Assembly: GCA_022578605.1 (NCBI GenBank)
Contig: MU394093.1
Location: 186,001-250,000 of the forward strand
DNA: 64,000 nt
Source: Camillea tinctor
Taxonomy: Eukaryota > Ascomycota > Sordariomycetes > Xylariales > Xylariaceae
Reading direction: 5' to 3'
Shown: piece after piece, positions 33,289 through 46,089 of the stretch
How positions within the stretch are numbered: position 1 is the first letter of the stretch
Layout of the letters: the number at the start of each line of letters is the position of its first letter
Position numbers and translations under genes: made by a program
The notes under the pieces: generated by a model
Told to the model about the DNA's origin: nothing
Databases searched by the model: none
What the model saw: only the letters and a program-made list of their open reading frames with translations

Positions 33289-35504
33289 ATGTCACCCCCT
33301 TCTGGCAATCAGAATGCTACCACGGGTGACGATGATGTGCCGGTTACGGCCACCCTTTCCGCCTCCCTCCCGGCCGATAAGGAGTACGACGATGTCCCCA
33401 GCAAGCCGGTAAACGATATTATTCGCGGCGCCAGGTTGGCCACCGAGAAGGAGCATAAGATGACCTTGCTGCAAGGCATCAAGCTCTATCCCAAGGCCAT
33501 TGGTTGGAGTATTCTCATATCTACCTGCATTGTTATGGAAGGATATGACATCTCGCTCGTGAACAACTTCTATGCCTTTCCCCAGTTCAACCAGAAGTAT
33601 GGAGAGCCCTACATCCAGGACGACGGCACTACCGGCTATCAAGTGTCGGCAGCCTGGCAGGCCGGTCTTAGCAATGGTGCCGTGGTGGTGAGTTAGCACT
33701 TAGTTTTACTATTACTAGTAGTAGTATACTGTTTCTTCTGTTCTGGTTGGTGTTATAAGCCGTACTAGTACTAGTATCTTGCCACAAACATGTAACCTAG
33801 CTTTCTTGAGGAGCTACGGCTATGGGTTATATCTCCATCTCTTAAACAAAACACTAATGCGTAATGTTTCTTTTTCACCCAGGGCGAGATCATTGGTTTG
33901 GCGATCAACGGCTGGGTCTCGGAGCGGTTCGGATACAGGTATACAGTTATTGCCTGTCTCGCTCTAATCATGGCATTCACGGCCATCTTCTTCACAGCAC
34001 AGACCGTCGTACATCTCCAGGTTGCCGAGATCTTATGCGGCATCCCGTGGGGCGTCTTCCAGACCCTGACCATCACCTACGCCTCCGAGGTTTGTCCGGT
34101 CGCACTTCGTGGTTACCTTACTACCTACATCAATTGCTGCTGGGGCATCGGCCAAATGATTGGTATCGGTGTCATCATGGGTAATCTATGGCGTACTGAT
34201 GAATGGGCCTATCGTATTGTAAGTATTCCCCCCATTACTTCATCGTGCAGTTCATTCATCCAGCCAATCATCCAACCAACCACTAATCACTTTCACAGCC
34301 TTATGGTCTCCAATGGATGTGGCCGGTACCCCTTATTGTGGGGATTTTCTTCGCCCCTGAATCTCCCTGGTGGCTTGTACGCAAAGGAAAACTTGATGAT
34401 GCTAAACGGGCATTATTGCGTCTGACCAGTCTGGATCGAGAGACTGGTTTTGATGCCGATGAGACTATTGCTATGATGGTGCACACCACTGCACTGGAGA
34501 AGAATGTGAGTCGTTATGTCTCTCCAAAAATTAAGGCTGCCTTCAATTAATCCATGATATAGATCACTAAAGGTGCAAGTTATCTCGATTGCTTTAAAGG
34601 GGTCGACCTACGTCGCACCGAGGTACGTTACAATAGTCTTGGTCTCCCGAGTTCCCCTATCCATTAAATAAATAGGTAGGAGACTAACGCTCAGGATCTC
34701 AGATCGTGTGCATGTGTTGGGCGATTCAAAATCTCAGCGGCAACTCATTCTCCAATTACTCAACATATTTCCTGAGGCAGGCCGGTCTTGACGAGAGCAA
34801 GTCATACTCCTTTGCCCTTGGTCAATATGCTATCAACTGTGTCGGTGTATTTGGTGCCTGGGGTCTCCTCACCCTCGGGATCGGACGAAGGTTAGCATCC
34901 AACCTCCCATTCAACTATCTCAACTCTCCAACTAGCTGCTGACGAAAGTCTTATTAGGACTCTGTATCTCTGGGGATTGGCTTCGCTTTGCATTATACTC
35001 CTGATTCTTGGGTTCCTCGGCTTAGCTGCTGACCGAAACGCAGCATCCCTTGCGACCGGAAGCATCATGTTGGTGTGGGCCCTATGCTATCAGTTAACTG
35101 TTGGCACCGTCTGCTACTCTTTGGTCTCTGAAATTTCGACAAGACGTCTACAGATCAAGACTGTCGTGCTCGGGCGCATTCTGTATAATATCGTCGGTAT
35201 AATATGCGGAGTCCTGACGCCGTATATGCTTAATCCCCTTGCCTGGGATTGGGGCAATTATGCTGGGTTCTTTTGGGCAGGCTCTTGCTTCCTCTGTTTC
35301 GTATACACCTTTTTCCGTGTGCCAGAGCCCCGCGGCCGTACGTTTGCCGAATTAGACTTGCTATTCGAAAAGAAGATCAGCGCGAGAAAGTTTGCGACGA
35401 CTGAAGTCGATATTTTCGCAGAAGAGGTGTCCGATGATATCATAAAAAACTACCAGGACCAGATCGCCATCTCGGAGGTCGAGGATAAGATGAAGAAGGT
35501 ATGA
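33289..35504 (+). CDS. MFS sugar porter, maltose/alpha-glucoside permease type
   Basis: Six exons (33289-33687, 33883-34218, 34299-34505, 34563-34622, 34703-34890, 34958-35504), all GT-AG with matching phases; 578 aa. The sugar-porter signatures are present: [16 protein letters not shown] (first membrane helix), [10 protein letters not shown] (loop 2-3), [18 protein letters not shown] (helix 5), [11 protein letters not shown] (loop 6) and [12 protein letters not shown] (after helix 12). The helix-1 form GYD with NNFYAFP is typical of fungal alpha-glucoside permeases, but substrate cannot be read from sequence. It is plasma-membrane located with cytosolic ends. It is divergent from the Zn2Cys6 regulator, and the pair may be co-controlled. 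The start is the ATG at 33289. Confidence 0.92.
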
Positions 35505-36402
35505 GCCTTAAAGTTAGTTTATGGCTAACACTTACGAATGGACGTTATTTACGGAACAAATGCGATGGTGATTTCTTGATATGACGGAGGGTCATGAAGC
35601 ATACTTAATTAACTAGGTACGGATGTCGTTCATTCTTGTCGCATCTAGGGGCGAACATATATTCGTTAATGTATATTGATTAAACTGTTTTTGGTGGTGT
35701 TGTTTTGATCACGACATCGCAACAAGCTTTTGTAGATAAGTGGCTATTTCATATAAGTTATCCTCAGGAACAAACCTCTGGATACATTTTTTATAGGTAG
35801 GTGTAGTTCAAGCAATTAAATAGTAAATGTAGTGTTATTGAAAAGGAAGCCGATCCAATGTTGCAACAATCTCGATCGGTAGACATTTGACAAACTCTCG
35901 AATAGTTCCGTTGCAGTTCCATCGAGTTAAGCATTCGCTTACAATACAGATACCGTTGATTTGACCCGAGATTTGGAGGGGAAAGGGGGGTGGTTGGACA
36001 TGCATCTCATCGACGTAAGGCGAGACGGGTTATCGGGTGCGGGGTCTCCTGCATTCGCCAACAACGGGACAGGGGAACGGCTAGGTTAGTTAGTAGCAAG
36101 CTTGTATGGGAATTTCCGAGAAGTTCGACGATATCCAATAATATGACTCCCTAGGTTACCTCATCTACCAGCACAGGATAGATCATATGAGATTTGATAA
36201 CACACAAGAGTTTATTGCAAACGAAACGAGATTGGGAACGTATTTGGATACAATTTTGTATATATCTCTCCCCCTTTTACAACGTTCAATACAGGTAAAG
36301 CCACCTCCCTTTTTGGAATATGAAAATACTAACAGTAGGTACACAAAGCAGGCTAATACACCAAATTAGTGTATTACATATCGTCATTGCCATCCGCTTA
36401 CC
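35505..36402. other. Intergenic, no features
   Basis: About 900 nt with no coding potential and one CCCTAGGTTACC palindrome near 36150. Confidence 0.6.
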
Positions 36403-37089
36403 ATGGACGGGGGAGCCGCCGAGCCCGGCCAGGCCGCCGTGCTAGACCTGAGCAAGTACCCTACGGCGCAAAAGCTAGTCCAGCGATGCTGCGAGTTCTT
36501 CGAAGAAGTCGAGGACCTGTAAGTCTCGTCACCGTTTGTCGTCATCATCCCCAGGAAACCCCTCACTGAAAAAAACACCTCCGGCAGCACCCCCGGCCAA
36601 GCTCTCGAAGCGCGGCTAAACCGGGACTACGGCCCCGGCAGCGCGGTCTACTCGGACCTGAGCGCGTACATACGCCAGGGTCTAGACGAGGGCTGGGTCG
36701 CGCCCACGGAGATCAAGGGGCGTTCCTACCGGCGGGGCAAGATCGCGCTGCCGAGCGAGTCAACGCGGTTCTTCAGCATAACGGCCGTGTACATGGATTC
36801 CACGTCCGAAGCCAAGTCCGAGACCGAAACCGGACCGCTGACGGGGCAGTATCACGCGCACCCGTACGGGGAGATCAACTGCGTGATCCCCGTGGAGGGG
36901 GAGAAGGGGCAGAAGGCGGAGTTGGAGGGGATGGGGGGTTGGAGGGGAGCTGGTTGGACCTCCCCCGGCCCGGGCACGCATCATTATCCCCGTGTGCGAG
37001 GCGGGGCGTTGGTTGCGCTGTTTTTCTTGCCCGCGGGGCGGATCTCGTATAAGGCGACGCCGGATATGGCGCAGCCTTTGAGCGTGTGA
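36403..37089 (+). CDS. DUF4863 cupin-like protein (4-hydroxylaminobenzoate lyase family)
   Basis: Two exons (36403-36518 and 36588-37089; 69-nt intron GTAAGT...GCAG) encode 205 aa. The cupin core is seen as YHAHPYGEINCVIPVEGE (Y127-H128-A-H130), then GWTSPGPGTHHYPRVRGG and LVALFFLPAGRISY. The histidines would bind a metal. The family includes bacterial 4-hydroxylaminobenzoate lyase (PnbB); fungal relatives have no proven role. Its position next to the permease and regulator makes a part in the same pathway possible, but this is inference only. Confidence 0.85.
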
Positions 37090-37345
37090 GAGAAGGGGTA
37101 AGAAAGATGGTTGAAGGGAGGAGGATTAATATTGAGTGGGGGAGGGATCTGTGTAGTATAGTAAGGATGAGTTCAGACGTTTAGTGTATTGGGATGCTTG
37201 TTTTATACATAATAGATTATGCTGAGCTGTGATAATTGGAATTATTCGACGATCTATACCTACGTTGCCGTTCTCTGTCGCTTCACGATGCTCCATGCCC
37301 CTTTTACTCCTTCCGCCCCTTTATTTTTCCAAGAGTTGGTATGTA

Positions 37346-37668
37346 CTACCGATCCGGCAAATTCTTTGCCGGTAGTTCAGCGGGCGACACACTGACAGTC
37401 TGGCCCTTCTTATACTCCTCCTCGAGAGCTTTCTGCATGTCGAAGTCGAGCTGACGCTCCTTCTTTATGCGCTGCTGCTCCATGTCGCGGATGACACCTT
37501 GATGCATGGCCTAGGCAGGATAGTTTTAGCATTCGTATTTTAGACTATACTTGTATACATAGGTATACATACCTCTTTTTCAAACTTCTGCTGAAAGTGT
37601 ACGAAGATGATAGTGCTCACGGCGAACATAGAAGTGCCGAAGAGCGTGAGCTGAGAAGCGCGCGACAT
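37346..37668 (-). CDS. PET117: Cytochrome c oxidase assembly factor PET117
   Basis: Two exons (37668-37573 and 37510-37346; 62-nt intron GTATGT...CTAG) encode 86 aa. The N-terminus MSRASQLTLFGTSMFAVST holds a transmembrane segment, followed by HFQQKFEKE and the conserved GVIRDMEQQRIKKERQ, a charged helix. This fits PET117, a small mitochondrial inner-membrane protein required to assemble complex IV. The conserved part spans the exon join, which supports the intron. The gene is too small and split to appear in ORF scans. Confidence 0.88.
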
Positions 37669-38503
37669 CGCGAGCAGCGGTTTGAAGGTGTAATTGATAA
37701 TGAAAATAATAATAAAAAGGGGGAGAGAATGGAAGGACAGGATGGGTATATTCCGTATATCCAGCGTCTTCTATAAATACATATATTAGGTATTGAGGGA
37801 TCTTACAGGCAAACTCCCGTCCCAATACATATGTAAGTACTAACTAGGTAGGTAGAAAATATGTAAAGATGAAAACCCCCCTAGAACTTAGAGTTCTTTT
37901 CTCAAGTGATCTGGATGCAGGTACGGGATTTACCGATTTCTGATTTATCGAATGACGTTTGGCGGGTGCAAACGCCCAGGGCACCTTCTACCAGTAGTAA
38001 AGTTCTATAGACTTCAAGCTTATTAATAAATACTAGTAGGAGTAGCAACTGGTGCTAAGGTTCAACTTTAGTTGTAACGCCAATAGCTACTTACTTAAGT
38101 AGAGATTTACTACCGGTTATGCTATTTTTCCGTTGGAACTAGCGTAGGTTCAACTAAATTCTGTAGAGTAGAACTTCAAGTTAGAAGTGGAACTGGTTGT
38201 ACTCCACTTTAACCTATGGCCTTCTCGTCTCTAATTCGTTGCATCTTGATCCGATCACCTGGGATAGCCAACCTTACTTTTAGTGACCTAAAGTGCTATG
38301 TTACACTGCTATAACCTACATGTATCGGAGCTTCGCCGTCTAAAGAGTCTAAGTCCTACATCATCGCTAGTAAACAACCAACTTGAAGACTACCTACCAA
38401 CTACTACTTCAACCCACTACACCCAATTCCTCTTCTTGTAGCACCAGCTACCCCCGAATAATCAAACCTAGTCTTACGCATATACTAGAAAAAGGACAGC
38501 AGT
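37669..38503. promoter_or_regulatory. Divergent promoter PET117 / V-ATPase subunit G
   Basis: About 830 nt. It carries runs of TAGTAA/CTACTAGTA-like sequence. No gene seen. Two mitochondrial/vacuolar energy genes start from it in opposite directions. Confidence 0.5.
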
Positions 38504-39435
38504 ATGGTATGCGAAGATCCCCAAATCAGTCGAGTCCATCGAGACGAGACATGCCGGAGACAGAGAGTATCCATAGCTAACGATAGCCACGCAATCCAAC
38601 AGTCGGCCCAGAACTCGGCAGGCATCCAGACCCTCCTCGATGTACGTTTTCATCTTTCTCTCTAGATATCGCAGGTGAAGCAAGGCAAAACAAAGCGAGG
38701 GGATCAAAGAAGCAGCTGGGGGAACCAACCTTGCTAACCCTCGCTCTGCTACCATATCGCAGGCCGAGAGGGAAGCTTCCAAGATTGTCCAGAAAGGTGC
38801 GCATCCCCCCTCCCTCCTAACTCCTCATAAGTAGATAGAATCCTAAGCTGACAGTTATGTGCTATTCGCAGCTCGAGAATGTACGTTCGATTACCTTGCC
38901 CCCGCCTAACCCCAGAGCCACGCCCACCGAAACCGCCTTCTTCTCCGCAACTCCCATGATATATCCTTCCCGCATTTCCCAGGTGGAACCAGAGGAGAGA
39001 GCGCTCGACTAACAGAGCCCCCAAAACATTATAGTCCGAACAAAGAGAGTACGCGAGGCCCGTGATGAAGCCAAGAAGGAGATAGACGCATACCGCAAGT
39101 CCAAGGAGGAGGATTTCAAGAAGTTCGAGTCAGAGGTATATTACATTACATCACATTGCACTGTCTTATATATATCACGAGGCCATCCATTCCTTTTTCT
39201 TCTTATACCAAGTTTGATGGACGACCCTGTCAGCTAACCTGTCTTTCACCTTTCTTTTCTTTTCCTTTCTTAGCACACCCAAGGCAACAAGCAAGCCGAA
39301 GACGAGGCCAACAAGGAGGCCGACGCCAAGATCAAAGAGATCCAGGCCTCGGGCAAGAAGAACCAGGGCCAGGTCGTCGATGACCTGCTCAAAGCCGTCT
39401 TCGAGGTCAAGCCCGTCGCCCCCTCCGCCGCGTAA
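38504..39435 (+). CDS. VMA10: V-type ATPase subunit G
   Basis: Six exons (38504-38506, 38603-38641, 38763-38796, 38872-38880, 39035-39135, 39274-39435), GT-AG with matching phases, give 115 aa, the usual length. The protein starts MSAQNSAGIQTLLDAEREA and runs as one amphipathic helix (KRVREARDEAKKEID, DAYRKSKEEDFKKFE). It is a peripheral-stalk subunit of the vacuolar proton pump. Exon 1 is only the start codon, cut by an intron directly after ATG, and exon 4 is just 9 nt, so gene finders may misread it. The call rests on the strong match of the N-terminus and the helix pattern. Confidence 0.9.
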
Positions 39436-40321
39436 ACACAAATCCCCCTCTTATGGCCTGCTTACCACCCCCCGCCTCTCTCCCTTCCTAGCTAGAGAGT
39501 GCCTCTTTACAAGTAAGAGGGAGTTAAATGCAGAGCGAGAAGCAGAGAGGCCCGTTACGAGAGAGAGAAATAAAAGCTTAGGGCGAGAGGATATTCACTA
39601 GTGCATAGTGTAAGAAGATAAGAAGGCATGGGTGGGATGAACGGTTGATTCGAGGGGAGGTTGTTTGTTCCTATTACGATCCGTATTTGTAACGCAGAAG
39701 AGGGGGGAGAGAGAGGGAGAGAGGGAGAGAGACCCGTGAACCTCGGTTTTTGATCTCTAATAGCATTGGAATGATCTTGTTTTTATCCATAAACAGTGGG
39801 AAAAGAATATAAATGAAGAGCCAAAGAAAAGAAGAAGAAGAAAAGACACTTCCAGAATCTCTTGCCTACCGGTGACACATTTATACTTTCTAACATAGGT
39901 CAGACTAGTCAACTAACCTAGCTAGTTGTCTACTAGTAGCACTGGCTGTATTCTATATACAAAGGCAATTTGTTCTCATTTTCATCTCAAGTCATGATTT
40001 ATTCCATTTCCTTCCCCTCTCCCTCTCCCTGAAGTTAGATAGGTAAGTAAGCTAGACATTTATGCATCCATTTACATAAATAGGTAGGTTGGTTAATTTC
40101 TCTCTGCCTCCTCCCCCCTTTTGGCATGTCTCCTTTTTTTTCTGTCTCTTAACACCCGATAACGCCCCTATGTATCCTCATCACTGCCCCCTTAGCTTTG
40201 ATTTTAATGACTCCTCCGAGGTATTCATTGGTTTTTATTACATTACATTAATCCTTCCACCCTTTACATCTATCTCTCTTATGGAGAGGAGCATAGAAAA
40301 GCAGGTTGAGGGGACGGATCA
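39436..40321. other. Intergenic between convergent genes
   Basis: About 890 nt with purine-rich (GAGAGGGAGA) and T-rich tracts near 39700 and 40130. No gene seen. Confidence 0.6.
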
Positions 40322-42348
40322 CTACTGCAAACACTCAATAAGCGTACTAAGCATCTCCCTCGTATCCCTCCCCTGGTCGTCCTCATCATCGGCCTCAATC
40401 CCCGCCCTCTGCTCCCGCAGCGACTCCCGTACCACACCCAGCGTCTCGTCGCGGTCGGCGAGTAGCTTCTCGATCGTCACCCTCGCGCCCGCGTCCTCGG
40501 CCGCCAACCACGCTAGCACTAGGTCCAGCGTCTGCAGGGCGAACAGGCCCGCGTCGAGACGCCGCGAGAACCACTCATCGGCCCTGTCTTCCCTCTCCTC
40601 GGGTGATAGGGACTCTTGCTCAGCGCGGATGGCCTCGTCGGCGGTGGCGAGGCGGGCGACGTGGTCCCGGCGCAGCTGCACGAGACGCTCCGTCTTCTCG
40701 TAGTCCTTCTCGACGAACTTGGCGAGCGTGCGGATGCGCTCGGGTGAGTCGGCGGGGAGCAGGCGAAGCATGGATGCGAAGAGCCCGATGAGGTGCTCGG
40801 TCGTGGTACGATTGTCGCTGCCGCTGCCGCTCTTCTTTTTCATGAAGAGCGTGAAGATATTCTTGAGGCCACCGGCCTCGACGATCTTTAGGCAGACTGG
40901 GGCTCCAAAGGGACCCCCACCGGCAGCGTGGTCGAGGAGTCGCAGGGCGGCCGGCTTGCTCAGCTTGCCTTCTTTCAGCATGATCAGGCAGAGCTCGATT
41001 CCCTCGGCCTCGACGAATTTGGTTTTGCCCTCGGGCTCGTCCACTATGCAGGTCAGAGCTTCGAAGAGATTCTCCATGTACTCCTCCTCTTCGCCGCCCT
41101 TCTCCGGATCTCGTTTACGGTAAGCAGCGACTAGCTGCAGCATGATATCGGTGACGTCCAGACTCGCAAGTTTCCTCCGGTTCTTGGGCGAGGTCTGCAC
41201 TAGTATAGCTAGTAGTTCGGCTGCGTATTGCTTGTTCTGGCCCACGGTAGCTTCTTTCGCTTGTATCCGTCGTAAAAGCCACTTGAGCAGCTTCTCTTGG
41301 TCAGCGACCTGTTCAGCCGTGGCCACACGCCCGCACAAGTTCTCAACGATGCTCATGGCATAGTACACGCCACTCCTGTCGACCTCCTGCGTCTCGTCCA
41401 GCCTCTCGAAATTCGACACAAGCAGGCCTAGTAGATCAGCCTCGAGCAGGGCGTCGACCAGCGCATTCCACTGCTCCTCTTCGGCGGCAACATCCTCATC
41501 CGTCAGCTCGTTAATTATCTCGATCGCATCGATGGCTATATCGGTGTTCTCGTGCGCCAATAAGCTGACAAGGCTGGCTACACAGCCCAGGCGGGCAAAC
41601 TCGGGGTATAGGTCAGGGTGCTCGGACAGGATGGATAGGGCCTTGATATCGGCGTCTAGGTCGGCCTCGCTTGCGATAAACTTTTGGGGGTCGTTCTCGA
41701 AGCGCGCACGCAGCTCGGCATTCTTCGTAATGCGCTTCTCGAAGTTCAGGGCTGTCTTGCGCAGCCATGACGTGTCGATTTTCTCAGGTGCCGCCTCGTC
41801 GTCGTTGCCGTCCACGTAGTCTAGTACCTCTGTCTCTTGCGCCGTTATACCGCCTCCGAAGAATCGCCCATCCTCATCATCACCGTCATCCGGTGGTAAT
41901 TCGGGTCCATAGTCCTCGTCTTCGGGCGGCGGTGCAGGACCAGCTTCGATGTCTTCATTTCCCACTGCTTCATCGTCGACGCGTGCATGGCGGCTGGCAT
42001 TGCTATCATTACTGTGGCCATTGAGTCGCGCGGCCTTGTAGACCTCGTCTGTTGTCAATATCAAGTTAGGAAGCTTTCTCTTTTTTTTTCTCATTTCCTC
42101 CAAGTAGTATTATATCATATCGTCTCAGGGCGTATCGTAGTGGATGACATACTCGGGTCTCGAAGAGGTTCTAGCTTGCGTTTGTTGCCCACGCCGGAAG
42201 CCTATGTTAGTAAATAGCAGGCTTGTTAGTTGGATGCGATTAAGAAGAGGATATGCATAACACAAGGAATATAGGGAAATAAGATCGAATAAAGGAGAAC
42301 CCAGTATAGAATTAATCTCACCTTGAAGAGCTCGTCTATGCTAGTCAT
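40322..42348 (-). CDS. CTNNBL1: Beta-catenin-like protein 1 homologue (CTNNBL1, ARM-repeat)
   Basis: Three exons (42348-42322, 42201-42153, 42048-40322) encode 600 aa. It begins MTSIDELFK, then ASGVGNKRKLEPLRDP, and continues with an acidic linker and the ARM-type helical body (WLRKTALNFEKRITKNAELR, LAHENTDIAIDAIEIINELTDED, VENLCGR, LLDHAAGG). The C-terminus LSTLIECLQ ends in the usual helical way. CTNNBL1 is a nuclear protein linked to the Prp19/CDC5L splicing complex. The first two exons are tiny, and exon 2 carries a putative basic nuclear-import patch (NKRKLEP). Confidence 0.92.
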
Positions 42349-43036
42349 CCTGCACACGCAATGAATAGCAGGCTGTCAAGATTGTATAGATGAAGGTTTA
42401 TTGGGTAGATGGTCATATGAAGCTTTCCAAGCTTTGGAAATTATCGATTAAGAAAGGGTTGGAATTGGAATCGGCACGGTAAAAATGCGGAAAGAATTCC
42501 GTCATCCGCACAGTGTTGTGTACTTCTATATGTACTACTGGTACTACGCTACGACGCTACGACGCTGCTACGCCTGGTGCAGTGTAACTTAGAATTAGAT
42601 AAGGTTTAGGGTGGGTTAGCTGCCAGTGTTTAGCAGGTAGGTCCTGTATCGGTAACGACCTTACTTGTAACCGTCGGCAGTAGAAATGGAAGCGTTATTC
42701 GAGAATATCCTTGTCTCGATATATTCTAAGTTCCACGTGAATGATGTTAGCAGGTTATATGTATCATATGACTTCTTATATCTTGGAGGAGGGATTTTGA
42801 GCTTTTATTCTCCCTCTTAAAATATAAATAAACAGAGCATAACCTTACCTGCCCTCTTCTAGTTTTGATTATATTTTATATATTTCTTTCACCATTTCAC
42901 CTCATCCTCTTTTTCAGTAACTTTCCCTCGAGATAATTTTTTGCCTACATTTATATTTACCTACCTCATCTAGGTAGATATACAACCTACTCTGCCTAAG
43001 AAATACAAGTGTTCTACTAGAAAGAAGCTTAAAGAT
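42349..43036. promoter_or_regulatory. Divergent promoter CTNNBL1 / phosphoglycerate-mutase-like
   Basis: About 690 nt with a TACGACGCTACGACGCTGCTACG near-repeat at 42547-42571. No gene seen. Confidence 0.5.
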
Positions 43037-43923
43037 ATGCCGCCCACTCTTATACTCGTACGTCATGCTCAGGCATTGCACAACGAAACTCGTGAGTTTA
43101 CCACAACTAAACATCTCTATCACCGGGTAGCTGTAAACTGAAATGAAACCCTGAGCACATAAACATAACAATAAACCAGATAACTAACTATGGCCAACAG
43201 ATGACTATTCCATCCATGATCCCGACCTTACTAAGGTAGGCCGGGATCAGTGTAAAACCTTACGACAAGCCCTCATGGAGGATCCTACAGCTCAGATAGC
43301 AGAACTTGTCATAACCTCACCCATGCGGAGAACCATACAGACTGCCCTAAGCTCAGTCGACTGGCTGCTAGAAAAGGGGATACCAATCCAAGCCGATGCT
43401 GGATGGCAAGGTAAGGAGTTTGACCATAAAGCAAAACAACCTACAGCAGGAGGCCTAATCATATGTACTGGCAGAAAACTCGAACAAGCCCTGCGATACA
43501 GGCAGCCCTATCGACAAGGTGGCGGCTGAGTTCCCTACTGTCGACTTCTCAAGCGTCGACCCCGTGTGGCCGGACAAGACGTCGCCGAACGCGAGTCACT
43601 ACCATTACACCAAGACTGCGCTGCTATTGCGTGGCCAGGCCGCACTCAAGAAGCTGTACGAGCGGCCGGAGAAAGTCATCATCGTAGTCTCACATTCGGG
43701 GTTCTTGCGTCTTGCCGTCTCCGCTAACCGGTACTTCAACGCCGACTATCGCATCTTCGACTTCGCCGAGATGACCGGGCCCGGGGATACCTACCGTCTC
43801 GAGCAGCACGCTTTAACCGAGGCAAAGGGCGGCGGCCTAGGCCTAAGCAGTAAGGACACGGTCGTATTAGGCATGGATATGCCTGATTACGTCCCTGAGG
43901 AGGTCCCTGAGGTAGAAGCATGA
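43037..43923 (+). CDS. Histidine phosphatase superfamily (phosphoglycerate-mutase-like)
   Basis: Three exons (43037-43091, 43201-43410, 43475-43923), GT-AG borders, give 237 aa. The catalytic RHG-like motif is LILVRHAQALHN (H10), then DPDLTKVGRDQC, TSPMRRTIQTA, and the second histidine in VVSHSGFLR. Members are phosphatases or mutases acting on small phosphates; the C-terminus is long and acidic. The actual substrate is unknown. Confidence 0.9.
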
Positions 43924-44229
43924 AGCGTTTTGTATACCTACCTACCTATATATAAACTGTAAAACAGCGAGAGGGATAGAATAGCACAGAACTATGAATA
44001 GTCGCTTATTAGATAGAATTAATGACACATACTGAAATATTGTGCTCGGCTTCTCGATACCATGCCAGCTAGATAATACGAAGCCCCTGATAACTTAGTC
44101 GTTGTTCGGGTTGACCTGCACTTGATGGAAAGATACCTGGCAACCTAACCCACAATGTATAAACCGAGCGGAGAATTTCGATGGTTGATTATGCGCTTTT
44201 CAGTCAAAGATGAGAACTGGATCAGCGTT

Positions 44230-44249
44230 TATATATATATATATATATA
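44230..44249. repeat. (TA)n microsatellite
   Basis: Ten TA units in a row, ending in a TACCTAGGTA palindrome. Confidence 0.95.
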
Positions 44250-45777
44250 CCTAGGTACATATGTACTTATCTCCCTACATACATCACTAACCTAGGTTAT
44301 TTATAAATAATCATTCCAAACCCCCTTCCCCGCCGCGAAATTTCTACCAATAGGTTGAGCGCTTTAAGCACCTAGTGTATGTAGTCGCTTCAGCCGCAGC
44401 CATCCATGGTTTATATCATTATGTGAGGTTTAGAAGATAAGTCGATTGCTTTCCGGGATATTTATGCACTATACCAAGAACGGGATGATCGATCTAATCA
44501 GATCTCATACACACTATTATACTATACCTGTTGGGCAATATTTCCCTTTTGCAAGAGATATCCGTTTCGCGACGTGACCTGTTTATAATGAGCTAGTGGG
44601 GTGTTTTCCGGTCCCGAGGGAGAGGGAAGAAAAGAAAGAAAACAACATGATGGACCGGCCCCCTTGCATTATCAGCTTGGAGTATGGGATGGTAGAAGTC
44701 TTGGCCTCACAGTCAGCTTTTTCCTTGACTACCTATGTTAGTTAGTTCCCATACTTTCCCCCATCTATCTTTTTCTTTTTCTTTTCCTTTTCTTTCCCAT
44801 TCCTACTATTTGCGCGTATTTGAATTGAGGCAGTGCAGTCCTTTCCCACCCCAATCTTCATCTCCAGTGGCCAACACTACATACTCGGTTGAGGCGTATG
44901 AAACGGAACGGGATTTATTTAACATAACCTAAATGATCGAATACGAAATTCATTTTCTTCTTCTTTTCTTTTACGGCTATTACATGTATCTTATGTCACA
45001 CTAGGTTAGACAGATGACCTATATGTATTGAAGTGGGACACCTAGCCTACCTAGGTAATCGAGCCTTTAAGTATAGTGCTGGAGGTAGAAAGGATTCAAA
45101 AAATAAATAAGAAAACATAAGAGTGGGTGCGCTGTAGGCAATCTGAGCAGATCATTCAGTTGTACACGGTCTCGCACGATGAGATGGTGATTTGACAGTT
45201 TCACATCACACGAAAAAAGGACATTGGCGATGCCATATTATGGGGGCGAAATAGATACTTTTATAACCTTGGAAAAGTAACAGCAGTCTATTACCTAATA
45301 CGGCAAGTAGAGGCCATAACCTACATGTACCTCCTAGAGTTGCTCATTTGAGGTATACATAGTCCAACATACCTGTACATTTAAATATCATCGATTGATG
45401 TAGGCAGGTTATGCGGGTATTGTCTGGTACATTATCTACGTACCTGGCCGAATCATCTTGTACTTTAGGTAGGGTTTAGTTCCATTTAGTTTGGTAGTAG
45501 TAGTTACACACATACTCTACAACTAGGTAGGTAGATTGGGTTAAAAGGTTAACCGGTTGAATTCCAGTCTGTTGGAAATGCTGATGCCTGCTGTACCTTG
45601 CCTACATGTACCTACTTAACCTAGAGGCTTGGCTATGGCTATGTAAGTGCTACATAGCATGTAGGGTATGGTAACTTATTAATTCTCATCCTATCCTGTC
45701 TTGCCTGTCCTATCCTATCCTGGTCGTTCCGCAATACCGTGACCTCACACATAAGTCTTGGCTACCACTTACACGAC

Positions 45778-45830
45778 ACAACACACTCACACACTCACAC
45801 ACACACTCTCTCTCTCGCTCTCGCACTCTT
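45778..45830. repeat. (CA)n/(CT)n microsatellite
   Basis: Dinucleotide CACACTC and CTCTCTC tract with a few interruptions. Confidence 0.85.
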
Positions 45831-46068
45831 TTACTTACTCTCTCGCGCCCACCCCCTTGCCTGTCAGCGATCTTCCATGCAGTAAGAAAAAGAAAAAGCC
45901 AAGGGTTAGAAATCCTTTCGACTCTTTATGGGGAGAATACCTTTTCGTTTTTTATTTTTTAATGTTTTTCTTGTGAGATGTAATCAATTAATCAATTCAT
46001 TCATCCTTCGTTCGTTCCTTTTTTCCCCCTTTCCCACGTCTTAACGTAACTAGTATCCGTTACATTTC

Positions 46069-46089
46069 TTTTTTTTTTTTTTTTTTTTT
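46069..46089. repeat. 21-base T homopolymer
   Basis: Unbroken T-run in the upstream region of the GH76 gene. Confidence 0.9.

Noticed and set aside
41767..42024. Plus-strand His/Arg-rich frame opposite CTNNBL1
   Set aside because: Shadow of the acidic linker in CTNNBL1; no protein character.
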